Origin: Qipengyuania marincola
Lineage (GTDB): Bacteria; Pseudomonadota; Alphaproteobacteria; Sphingomonadales; Sphingomonadaceae
Assembly: GCF_029688625.1 (NCBI RefSeq)
Contig: NZ_JARULC010000002.1
Coordinates: 248,001 to 312,000, forward strand
Direction of reading: 5' to 3'
DNA length: 64,000 nucleotides
Made by a program: the position numbers and the translations under genes. Positions 46,707-54,649 of the stretch are shown here, piece by piece. The notes under the pieces are model-generated. The model ran no database searches and was not told where the DNA came from. It saw nothing but the letters and a program-made list of their open reading frames with translations. Every line of letters begins with the position of its first letter. Within the stretch, counting starts at the first letter, position 1.

Positions 46707-47794
46707 TGCGATTCCTTCCTTCGGTCTGACGGACCTTCATCGAATCCCGCGCCGCGCGGCCAGTCGCGTGCGGAGAATGCCAGCACCTTGAACAGGTCGC
46801 CCATGGCCTCGGGGTGAACGAGCCGCTCGTGCGCCGACGCGATGTCCTTCGCCTGGGCAGGCGATCTGGTTGCAAGGGCCTGCGCGCGCAGGCCGATGCC
46901 CATCGCCTCGAGCCAGGCACCCTGCGTCGCCGTCGCCGTCGCGAGACCGGCCCTGCTGACGATGTCCCTGAGCGTGGCGAAATCGACATGGGCCGTCAGA
47001 TCCATGCCCCCCGGCGCGGCGAACACGTCGACCTTCTCGTGGCGCTTCAGGGCCTGCAGCGTCGAGCCCGTGCGCGCACTCAGATGGCCGTAATCGATGA
47101 ACAGGGCCGCACCGCCCTGCGCGTCGATTCGCCGCGCCAGCGCATCGACCAACGCAGCGGCCGCCGGACAGGTCTCGATGATCGTGCCGGGCTGCGCGGC
47201 GCGCTGGGCCTGCGGCACCGCATCATCCATCGGATTGGGGCCGGCGGCGAAGACGAATTCGTCCCGCTCGTCGAGCGCGACCATGCGCTCGCGCCAGCCA
47301 CGCTCGGTCATTACCAGCTGGCGGATCGGAAGGGCATCGAGAAACTCATTGGCCACGAGGAATATCGGGCGGTTTTCGGGCAGCGTGTCGATCGTGTCGT
47401 GCAATTCGGCTCCGGCAAGCGCCTGCGACTGCAGGGTGCGCAAGGCCGGAGAGCCTTCGACCAGATGCACGTCCGGCCGCCATCCCTGGCTTGCCATCGC
47501 GCGCAACGCATCGCGCGCCAGCGTGCCCCGCCCGGGCCCAAGTTCGACATAGAGCGCGTTGGCCGGACGGCTCGCGCGCACCCATATGTCCGCCAGCCAG
47601 AGCCCGACCATCTCGCCGAACATCTGGCTGATTTCGGGGGCCGTGGTGAAATCTCCCGCCGCGCCCAGCGGATCGCGGGAGGCATAATAGCGCCCATTGC
47701 TTTCGCCCATGTAGCGCGCGACGGGGATCGGCCCGTGCTGCGCGATCAGGCGCCGAAAGCTCTGCGCCAGGCCTGGCTCGTCCGTGCCGCTCAT
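46703..47794 (-). CDS. MidA/NDUFAF7-family SAM-dependent methyltransferase
   Basis: A 363-residue protein of the MidA family. The family start is the block MGESNGRYYASRDPLGAAGDFTTAPEISQMFGE, followed by the SAM-binding ELGPGRGTL motif and the later region FLVANEFLDALPIRQ. The mitochondrial relative methylates an arginine of complex I subunit NDUFS2, so a role in complex I maturation is plausible, and the CHCC zinc-finger protein at 17527 is another complex I-linked gene in the window. The ATG at 47794 overlaps the lgt stop (ATGA). Confidence 0.9.
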   Translation of the reverse strand: MSGTDEPGLAQSFRRLIAQHGPIPVARYMGESNGRYYASRDPLGAAGDFTTAPEISQMFGEMVGLWLADIWVRASRPANALYVELGPGRGTLARDALRAMASQGWRPDVHLVEGSPALRTLQSQALAGAELHDTIDTLPENRPIFLVANEFLDALPIRQLVMTERGWRERMVALDERDEFVFAAGPNPMDDAVPQAQRAAQPGTIIETCPAAAALVDALARRIDAQGGAALFIDYGHLSARTGSTLQALKRHEKVDVFAAPGGMDLTAHVDFATLRDIVSRAGLATATATQGAWLEAMGIGLRAQALATRSPAQAKDIASAHERLVHPEAMGDLFKVLAFSARDWPRGAGFDEGPSDRRKESQ

Positions 47795-48663
47795 GCGGCC
47801 GCCGGCTTGCCTTTCCTGGGCGTTCCGACAGGAGGGCGCATCAGCGAATAGGCGACGAGCGCGAGGCCGAGCGCGACCAGCGGCAGGCTCAGCCACTGCC
47901 CGCGCGACAGCCCGGTTTCCACCACGACACTCGCCAGATGTGCATCGGGCTCGCGGAAGAACTCGTTGATAAAGCGCCCCAGCCCCATGCCGGTGGTGAA
48001 AATTCCGACCAGCAGTCCGACGCGGTAGCGCGCCTTCGTTTTCCAGAACATCAGCATCATCACGATGCCCAGCAGCAACCCTTCGAGCCCGGCCTGATAC
48101 AGCTGGCTGGGATGTCGGGCCACATCGCCGCCGTCGGGGAACACCATTGCCCAGGGCACGTCGCTTTCGACCGCGCGACCCCACAATTCGCCATTGATGA
48201 AATTGGCGATGCGCCCCGGGAAATACGCGAAGGGCACCGACACCGCGACATAGTCGCACACGCGCAGGAAATTGAGACTGCCGCGCCACGAAACCCAGGC
48301 GATCGCGAGGACCACCCCGATCAGTCCGCCGTGGAAGCTCATGCCCCCTTCCCACAGCTTGAACATGTCCACGGTGCCGAACAGCTCCGGCCGGTAGAAG
48401 GCAACATAGCCGAACCGCCCGCCGAGGATGACGCCGAGCGTTGCGTAGAAGAACAGGTCGTCGACATGCCGCTGCGCCATTGGGGCGCCCGGCTGCTTGA
48501 TCATCTTGGACACGTGCCAGACCGCGAAGATGATCCCGATGAGATAGGCCAGCGAGTAGTAGCGTAGCTGAAACCAGCCGATCTCGAACAGATAGGGTCT
48601 CAGCCCCAGATCCTGCCAGTAGATCGGGTCGATTGCGCCGCTGGCGGCGAGTAGTGACAGCAA
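47791..48663 (-). CDS. lgt: prolipoprotein diacylglyceryl transferase
   Basis: A 290-residue inner-membrane enzyme that attaches diacylglycerol to lipoprotein cysteines. It has seven membrane segments and the family signature GRIANFINGELWGR. The start is best placed at a TTG (48663) with AGAGGA 7 bases upstream; the following LLAASGAIDPIYWQD matches the family's short periplasmic N-terminus. No ATG fits better. Downstream it overlaps midA by 4 bases. The window itself encodes at least three likely lipoprotein substrates. Confidence 0.94.
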   Translation of the reverse strand: MLSLLAASGAIDPIYWQDLGLRPYLFEIGWFQLRYYSLAYLIGIIFAVWHVSKMIKQPGAPMAQRHVDDLFFYATLGVILGGRFGYVAFYRPELFGTVDMFKLWEGGMSFHGGLIGVVLAIAWVSWRGSLNFLRVCDYVAVSVPFAYFPGRIANFINGELWGRAVESDVPWAMVFPDGGDVARHPSQLYQAGLEGLLLGIVMMLMFWKTKARYRVGLLVGIFTTGMGLGRFINEFFREPDAHLASVVVETGLSRGQWLSLPLVALGLALVAYSLMRPPVGTPRKGKPAAA

Positions 48664-48827
48664 GGGCTTATCCTCTTAGAGACATGTGCAAGGCCGCGTC
48701 CGACGACCCATCGGCGGCGGCTTTTGGCATAGCAGGAGTTTTGGGGAAAGCCTGCGTCGAGCCGCATTATCCGCGCGAGCCTCGGTAAGCGAGGCCGCGC
48801 ACTGTTTTGGAGAGGACGACACAACCG

Positions 48828-50522
48828 ATGCCCACCGAACTCGACAAGGATATTCATCGCATTACCGACGCCGTCACTGCTCCGGGCCAGATGTTCGAGC
48901 TGACCGAAGCGAGCCGGCGCGGCGTGACGATGCCCGCCTTCAAGAACGCGCCGCCCAGCGTCGCGCATTACTTCGCGCATTTCTGCAACGAGAAGAAGAA
49001 CGAAACCTTCCTCGTCGATGGCGACATGCGCATGACCTTCGGTGAGGTCTGGCATGCTGCGAGCCACGTGGCCCATGGGCTGGCGACGGAGCACGGGATC
49101 CAGAAGGGCGATCGCGTGGGCATCGCGGCGCGCAATTCGGTCAATTGGATCATCGCCTATATGGGCACCCTCATGGCCGGCGGCTGTGCGACGCTGCTCA
49201 ACGGCTGGTGGACGGGCGAGGAGCTCGCCTACGGAATCGACCTGTGCGAATGCAAGCTGGTGCTAGCCGATCCGCAGCGTGCGGCGCGGCTCGACGGCGT
49301 CGACCATCCTGCCAAGGTGGTGGTGTTCGAGCATGGCCGCCCGAGCGAAGGCCTCGCCCCGGTCTGGGCGGCAGGCGATACGGCGATGAAGATGCTGGGC
49401 GAGATCGGCCCCGAAGACCTCGCCACGATCCTCTACACCTCGGGTTCGACCGGCCATCCCAAGGGCGCCTATTCCGACCACCTCGGAGTCGTCTCGGGCA
49501 CGATGAACTACGTCTGCCAGACGGCGATGATCCTCCAATTGCTGACCGAGCGGGGCGAGGCGCCCACCGTGCAGCCGAGTGCGCTCGTCGCCGTGCCGCT
49601 GTTCCATGTGACCGGCGAAGTGCCGCTGTTCCTCCAGAGCTTTGCCATGGGCCGCAAGCTCGTCCTGATGCCCAAGTGGGACGCGGGCGAGGCGCTGCGC
49701 CTGCTCGACAAGGAGAAGATTACCTATTTCGTCGGCGTGCCGTTGATGAGCTACGAGATCGCGATGCATCCCGACCGCGAGAAATACGATCTCTCGCAGT
49801 GCAAGACCTTTGCCGCGGGCGGGTCCGCGCGCCCGGTCGAACATGTGAAGCGCATCAAGGATGCCTTCCAGGATGGCTATCCGGTGCTCGGTTACGGGCT
49901 CACCGAAACCAATGGGGTCGGCGCGGGCAATCTCAACGAGAACTATCTCGCCAAGCCGAACAGCACCGGCATGCCCTCGCGCCCGCTGGTCGAGATTGCC
50001 ATTCTCGACGATGACGGCAACCAGCTGCAGCAGGGCGAGGTGGGCGAGATCTCGATCCGCTCGGTCTGCAATTTCCTCGGCTACTGGCGCAACGAGGAAG
50101 CGACCAAGGCCGCGTTCAGCGACGACGCATTTTTCCGCACCGGCGATCTCGGCTACATGGACGAGGACGATTACCTGTTCATTGTCGACCGCAAGAAGGA
50201 CATCATCATCCGCGGTGGCGAGAACATCTCCTGCATCGAGGTGGAAGAGGCGATCTACGCACATCCCGCGGTCGCAGAATGTTCGGTATTCGGACTTCCG
50301 GACGAGCGTTTCGGCGAGATTCCCGCTGCGGTCTACCTCACGCATGAGGGCCATGAGTTGTCCTCGGACGACTTGCAGGAATTCCTCCGCGAACACATCG
50401 CTCCGTTCAAGATTCCGAGCGTCATCTGGCAGGCGGAAGAACAGCTTCCCCGCCTCGGCACGCAGAAGGTCGACAAGCGGACCGTCAAGGCCACCTACGC
50501 GAGCGACTACGAGGCCGCTTGA
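48828..50522 (+). CDS. AMP-dependent acyl-CoA synthetase
   Basis: A 564-residue ANL-superfamily ligase. Motifs: ILYTSGSTGHPKGAYSDH, GYGLTETNG, GDLGYMDEDDYLFIVDRKKDIIIRGGENI, and the C-terminal lysine in LPRLGTQKVDKRTVK. It activates an acid, most likely fatty or aromatic, as its CoA thioester. I choose the ATG at 48828, supported by GAGAGGA; the TTG at 48807 is the longer alternative. Its stop overlaps the glnD TTG start (TTGA), an unexpected pairing of lipid metabolism and nitrogen control. Confidence 0.88.
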   Translation: MPTELDKDIHRITDAVTAPGQMFELTEASRRGVTMPAFKNAPPSVAHYFAHFCNEKKNETFLVDGDMRMTFGEVWHAASHVAHGLATEHGIQKGDRVGIAARNSVNWIIAYMGTLMAGGCATLLNGWWTGEELAYGIDLCECKLVLADPQRAARLDGVDHPAKVVVFEHGRPSEGLAPVWAAGDTAMKMLGEIGPEDLATILYTSGSTGHPKGAYSDHLGVVSGTMNYVCQTAMILQLLTERGEAPTVQPSALVAVPLFHVTGEVPLFLQSFAMGRKLVLMPKWDAGEALRLLDKEKITYFVGVPLMSYEIAMHPDREKYDLSQCKTFAAGGSARPVEHVKRIKDAFQDGYPVLGYGLTETNGVGAGNLNENYLAKPNSTGMPSRPLVEIAILDDDGNQLQQGEVGEISIRSVCNFLGYWRNEEATKAAFSDDAFFRTGDLGYMDEDDYLFIVDRKKDIIIRGGENISCIEVEEAIYAHPAVAECSVFGLPDERFGEIPAAVYLTHEGHELSSDDLQEFLREHIAPFKIPSVIWQAEEQLPRLGTQKVDKRTVKATYASDYEAA

Positions 50523-53278
50523 GCACCTTCCGTATTCCCCGCCAGCGCGCGATCTTCGACCGGCGCGATGTCGCCGCGCAGATCGATGCGTTGGTGGAGG
50601 AGCACGGCGAAAAGGCCCGCCAGCCGATCGTGCAGCTGCTGAAAGAGGCGCTGGAGAAGGGCCGCGCCGAACTGGCCACGCGGCTGGAGGAAAAACACTC
50701 CGCCGGGCATGAATGCGCGGGCGGGCACTCCTTCCTGATCGACCAGCTGCTGCGCGTGATCCACGATCATGCGACGACGCATCTCTACCCCAGCGCCAAC
50801 CGGTCGCAAGCCGAGCGACTGACGATCATGGCGGTCGGCGGGTATGGCCGGTCCGAAATGGCGCCGCATTCCGACGTCGACATCGCCTTTCTCGTCGGCG
50901 GCAAGAAGACCGCCTGGTGCGAACAGGTGGTCGAGGCGATGCTCTACCTCATGTGGGACCTCGGCCTGAAGGTCGGCCATTCCACGCGCACGCTGGACGA
51001 GGCCATCCGGCTGTCGAAGAGCGATCTCACCATCCGCACCGCCCTGCTCGAAGGGCGCTACGTCTGGGGCGACCAGGAGCTGTATGACGAGGGCGCGCGC
51101 CGCTTCACCAGCGAGGTTGTGCGCGGCAACGAACGCGCTTTCGTCACCGAAAAGCTGGCCGAGCGCAATGCGCGGCACAAGCGCATGGGCGACAGCCGCT
51201 ATGTCGTCGAACCCAACGTCAAGGATGGCAAGGGTGGCCTGCGCGACCTCCACGCGCTCTACTGGATCGGCAAGTTCATCCACCGCGTGCGCGCGGCGGC
51301 CGAACTGGTCGATGTCGGCTTGTTCACCCCGGCCGAATATCGCAGCTTCCGCCGGGCGGAGAACTTCCTCCTCGCGGTCCGCTGCCACCTGCATGTCCTC
51401 ACTGGCCGCGCCGAGGACCGGCTGACCTTCGACATGCAGCGCCAGATTGCCGAGCGGATGAATTTTGCCAAGCGGCCCGGCAAGAGCTCGGTCGAGCGGT
51501 TCATGCAGCTCTATTTCCTTCATGCGAAACGCGTCGGCTCGCTCACCGGTGTCTTCCTCGCGCATATCGATGAGCAGTTCGAGGCGAAAACCGCGCGCTC
51601 GGGCTTCTTCGCTGGCTGGAAGCAGAAGGCGAGGCTCGTCAAGGGTTATCGCGTGTTCGGCGGCAAGATCGCCGCGCCGTCCGACGACTGGTTCCGCAAG
51701 GACCCGGTGCGCCTGATCGAAATCTTCCAGATCGCCGAGGAGCAGGAGCTGGAAGTGCATCCCGAAACGATGCGCCAGGCCGATCGCGACAGCGGGCTGA
51801 TCGACAATGCGGTACGCAATGATGCGCGCGCCAATGCCATCTTCCTCGACCTCCTTTGCGGTCGCAACGATCCCGAGATGGTGCTGCGCTGGATGAACGA
51901 GACCGGCGTATTCGGAAAGTTCGTGCCCGATTTCGGCAAGGTCAACGCGCAGATGCAATTCGACATGTACCACCACTATACGGTGGACGAGCATACGATC
52001 CGCGCCATCGGCCTGCTCAACAAGATCGAGAAGGGCGAGCTTGCCGACGACCATCCGCGCGCCACGCGCCTGATCCACAAGGTCAATTCGCGCCGCGTCG
52101 CTTACGTCGCGGCGCTGCTGCACGACATTGCCAAGGGGCGGGGCGGCGATCATTCGGAGCTCGGCGCCGACGTGGCCCGCGAGCTGTGCCCGCGCTTCGG
52201 CCTCGACGAGAACGAGACCGAGCTGGTTGCATGGCTGGTGCTGCACCATCTGCTGATGAGCCACACGGCGCAGAAACGCGACCTGACCGACCCCAAGACG
52301 ATCGAGGATTTCGTCGGCAAGGTGCAGAGCCAGGAGCGGTTGCGCCATCTCGCCATCCTGACGGCGGTCGACATCCGCGCGGTGGGTCCGGGCACCTGGA
52401 ACAGCTGGAAGGGCCAGCTGCTGGGTGAGCTATACGATTCGGCCAGCGAGCGCTTGCGCCTCGGCCACATGCGCGAGGGGCGCGAGCGCAAGATCGCGGC
52501 GAAAAAGGAGCAGGTCGCCGAATTGCTCGGCGAACAGGCCGGGCTGGTCGACAGTCTCGCCGCCACCATGGGCGATGCGTACTGGATCGCGGAGCCGGTC
52601 GACATCGTCGCCCTGAACCTCGTGCATTACGATGCGGCGCGCGAGGCGGATCACGAGCTGTCGATCCACTGCGAATTCTACGAAGCGCGCGGGGCGACGC
52701 TGGTCACGGTCATCGCCTCGGACCATCCGGGTCTGTTCTATCGCATCGCGGGCGGCATCCACCTGGCAGGCGGCAACATCATCGATGCGCGCATCCACAC
52801 CACGCGGCAGGGCTGGGCGCTGGACAATTTCCTGGTGCAGGACCCGCATGGCGGCGCCTTTGCGGAGGAGGGTCAGTTGGAGCGGCTCAAGAAGAGCATC
52901 ACCGATGCCCTCGCCAACCGCGTCGATCTCGCCCCCCGGCTGGCGCGACGTCCGCTCAACCATAGCCGTGCCCGCGCCTTCGACGTTTCGCCGCGCGTAC
53001 TGTTCGACAACAAGGCGTCGAACCGCTTCACCGTGATCGAGGTCAATGCCCGTGACCGGCCCGCACTGCTCAATCGCCTCGCCCGCGCGCTGTTCGAAAG
53101 CCGCCTCGTCGTCCACTCCGCCCACGTCACCAATTACGGCGAGCGCGCGGCCGACACCTTCTACGTCACCGATCTGACCGGCCACAAGCTGGAGCCCGGC
53201 GAGCGAATGAATCGCATCGAGTCACGCCTAATCGAGTCCGCGAGCGACGCCATGCAGGACCGGCTGGAGAACGCTTAG
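50519..53278 (+). CDS. glnD: PII uridylyltransferase/uridylyl-removing enzyme
   Basis: A 919-residue bifunctional sensor of nitrogen status. The nucleotidyltransferase domain carries GGYGRSEMAPHSDVDIAFL, the central HD domain has HDIAKGRGGDHSELG, and two ACT domains occupy about the last 200 residues (VTVIASDHPGLFYRIAGGI and IEVNARDRPALLNRLARAL). It uridylylates PII under nitrogen limitation and reverses this under excess, with glutamine binding to ACT. The likely start is a TTG overlapping the upstream stop, which would couple translation to the acyl-CoA synthetase. yggS converges on it with a 9-base gap. Confidence 0.95.
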   Translation: MSTFRIPRQRAIFDRRDVAAQIDALVEEHGEKARQPIVQLLKEALEKGRAELATRLEEKHSAGHECAGGHSFLIDQLLRVIHDHATTHLYPSANRSQAERLTIMAVGGYGRSEMAPHSDVDIAFLVGGKKTAWCEQVVEAMLYLMWDLGLKVGHSTRTLDEAIRLSKSDLTIRTALLEGRYVWGDQELYDEGARRFTSEVVRGNERAFVTEKLAERNARHKRMGDSRYVVEPNVKDGKGGLRDLHALYWIGKFIHRVRAAAELVDVGLFTPAEYRSFRRAENFLLAVRCHLHVLTGRAEDRLTFDMQRQIAERMNFAKRPGKSSVERFMQLYFLHAKRVGSLTGVFLAHIDEQFEAKTARSGFFAGWKQKARLVKGYRVFGGKIAAPSDDWFRKDPVRLIEIFQIAEEQELEVHPETMRQADRDSGLIDNAVRNDARANAIFLDLLCGRNDPEMVLRWMNETGVFGKFVPDFGKVNAQMQFDMYHHYTVDEHTIRAIGLLNKIEKGELADDHPRATRLIHKVNSRRVAYVAALLHDIAKGRGGDHSELGADVARELCPRFGLDENETELVAWLVLHHLLMSHTAQKRDLTDPKTIEDFVGKVQSQERLRHLAILTAVDIRAVGPGTWNSWKGQLLGELYDSASERLRLGHMREGRERKIAAKKEQVAELLGEQAGLVDSLAATMGDAYWIAEPVDIVALNLVHYDAAREADHELSIHCEFYEARGATLVTVIASDHPGLFYRIAGGIHLAGGNIIDARIHTTRQGWALDNFLVQDPHGGAFAEEGQLERLKKSITDALANRVDLAPRLARRPLNHSRARAFDVSPRVLFDNKASNRFTVIEVNARDRPALLNRLARALFESRLVVHSAHVTNYGERAADTFYVTDLTGHKLEPGERMNRIESRLIESASDAMQDRLENA

Positions 53279-53287
53279 GAAAGAGGG

Positions 53288-53962
53288 TTACCCGCGCTCT
53301 CCGAACAGAGCGGTTCCCACGCGCACATGCGTCGCGCCGAGCTGGATCGCGGTTTCGTAATCGCCGCTCATGCCCATGCTGCGGCCCCAGGAATCATCGG
53401 CTGGGCCGTGGTCCCGCGCCAACTTGTCGAGCAGGGCAAAGAAGGGTGCGGGCTCGATGTCGAAGGGCGGAATGCACATCAGGCCGGCGACCGAAATGTC
53501 CGCCTCGCGTGCCTGCTGGAGCAGCGCGGGCAGCTCGCCGATCGGACAGCCACCCTTCTGCTCTTCCTCGCCGACATCCACCTGAACGAAGCACGGCACC
53601 CGCCTGTCGAGCTTGTCCATCGCCTTGCCCAGCGCCTTCACAAGGCTCGGCCGGTCGAGCGAATGGATCACGTCGAACAGAGCGACCGCATCTTCCGCCT
53701 TGTTCGATTGCAGCTGGCCGATCAGGTGCAGCGTCACCGCCGGATGCTCTTCGCGCAGCGCGGGCCACTTGGCCTGTGCTTCCTGGACGCGGTTCTCGCC
53801 GAAATGCCGCTGGCCTTCGGTCAGCAGCGGGCGGATCGCCTCTACCGGATGCGTCTTGCTAACCGCGACGAGCGTAATCTCGCCCGGATCTCGGCGGGCG
53901 ATCTTGCACGCCTTCGCGATATTCGCCTGCACCTGCTGCAGCGGAGTCTCTGCCTTTTCCAT
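53288..53962 (-). CDS. yggS: YggS-family PLP homeostasis protein
   Basis: A 224-residue PLP-binding protein of the YggS/PROSC family. The PLP lysine is K36 in LVAVSKTHPVEAI; other family blocks are FGENRVQEAQAK, HLIGQLQSNKAEDAV, HSLDRPSLVKAL and LMCIPP. It works in pyridoxal phosphate homeostasis. The ATG at 53962 is divergent from the thiE-like gene across only 25 bases and has no Shine-Dalgarno sequence. The sequence GCTATAGC in the gap can act as -10 element in both directions. Confidence 0.92.
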   Translation of the reverse strand: MEKAETPLQQVQANIAKACKIARRDPGEITLVAVSKTHPVEAIRPLLTEGQRHFGENRVQEAQAKWPALREEHPAVTLHLIGQLQSNKAEDAVALFDVIHSLDRPSLVKALGKAMDKLDRRVPCFVQVDVGEEEQKGGCPIGELPALLQQAREADISVAGLMCIPPFDIEPAPFFALLDKLARDHGPADDSWGRSMGMSGDYETAIQLGATHVRVGTALFGERG

Positions 53963-53970
53963 CGTGGAGC

Positions 53971-53978
53971 GCTATAGC
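53971..53978. promoter_or_regulatory. palindromic -10-like element shared by yggS and thiE-like gene
   Basis: GCTATAGC is a perfect palindrome in the 25-base divergent gap. Read in either direction it offers TATAGC, 8 bases before the yggS ATG and 9 bases before the thiE-like ATG. Any -35 element must lie within the opposite gene and only weak matches are seen. Both messages would have leaders of at most a few bases. Confidence 0.35.
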
Positions 53979-53987
53979 GGACCACGC

Positions 53988-54497
53988 ATGAATGGACAGG
54001 CCCTCCCGCTGCTCTGGCTGCTCTCCGATGCTCGCAACGATGGCGGGCTCGAAGAGGCCTTGCGCGCGCTGCCGGAGCGGTCGGGTTTCGTTTTCCGGCA
54101 CTATCATCTCGATCCCGAAGCGCGGCGAACGCGATTCGACGAACTGGTGGCGATTGCGCGCGCATGCGGCCATGTGGTCATTTTGTCGGGCAGCGAAGAC
54201 TGGGGCGCCGACGGGCACTACGGCGCGCCGGAGAGCCTCGGAAGCGGTCTGCGCCTGGCGACGGCGCATGATGGCGAAGAGATCGAAGCCGCTGTCGAAG
54301 CGAAGGCCGATGGTATCTTCCTTTCGCCCGTCTTTCCCACCGCCTCGCACCCCGGCGGCGCGACGCTCGGCCCGATGGGTTTTTCCGTTCTCGCACAGCA
54401 ATCGCCTGTTCCGGTCATTGCGCTGGGCGGGATGAATGCCGACAGGGCGCGCGAACTGAACTGGCCGCGCTGGGCGGCGATCGACGGGCTTTCCTGA
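53988..54497 (+). CDS. short thiamine phosphate synthase (ThiE/TenI)-like protein
   Basis: A 169-residue protein with the C-terminal ThiE pattern: GIFLSPVFPTASHPGGATLGPMGF and VPVIALGGMNADRARELNWPRWAAIDGLS. The N-terminal part is shorter than in ThiE (about 210 residues) and the segment GSEDWGADGHYGAPESLGSG replaces the usual diphosphate-binding strand loop. It may be a TenI-type homologue or a reduced ThiE with lost activity; the missing residues prevent a firm call. It is divergent from yggS with a 25-base gap. The alternative longer starts are out of the family pattern. Confidence 0.7.
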   Translation: MNGQALPLLWLLSDARNDGGLEEALRALPERSGFVFRHYHLDPEARRTRFDELVAIARACGHVVILSGSEDWGADGHYGAPESLGSGLRLATAHDGEEIEAAVEAKADGIFLSPVFPTASHPGGATLGPMGFSVLAQQSPVPVIALGGMNADRARELNWPRWAAIDGLS

Positions 54498-54649
54498 CCT
54501 GCCCGACGCAGTCCTTCGCCGGTGCGAAGGGCAGGACAAGGGCACCAGTGTGTTGCTCAGAAAATACACCCGCCCGACGAACGCTGCTTGACGCGCGAGT
54601 CCCCGAGGATTCATACTGCGTCTTCCCTGGGGATCGAAGGTAAACGCAC

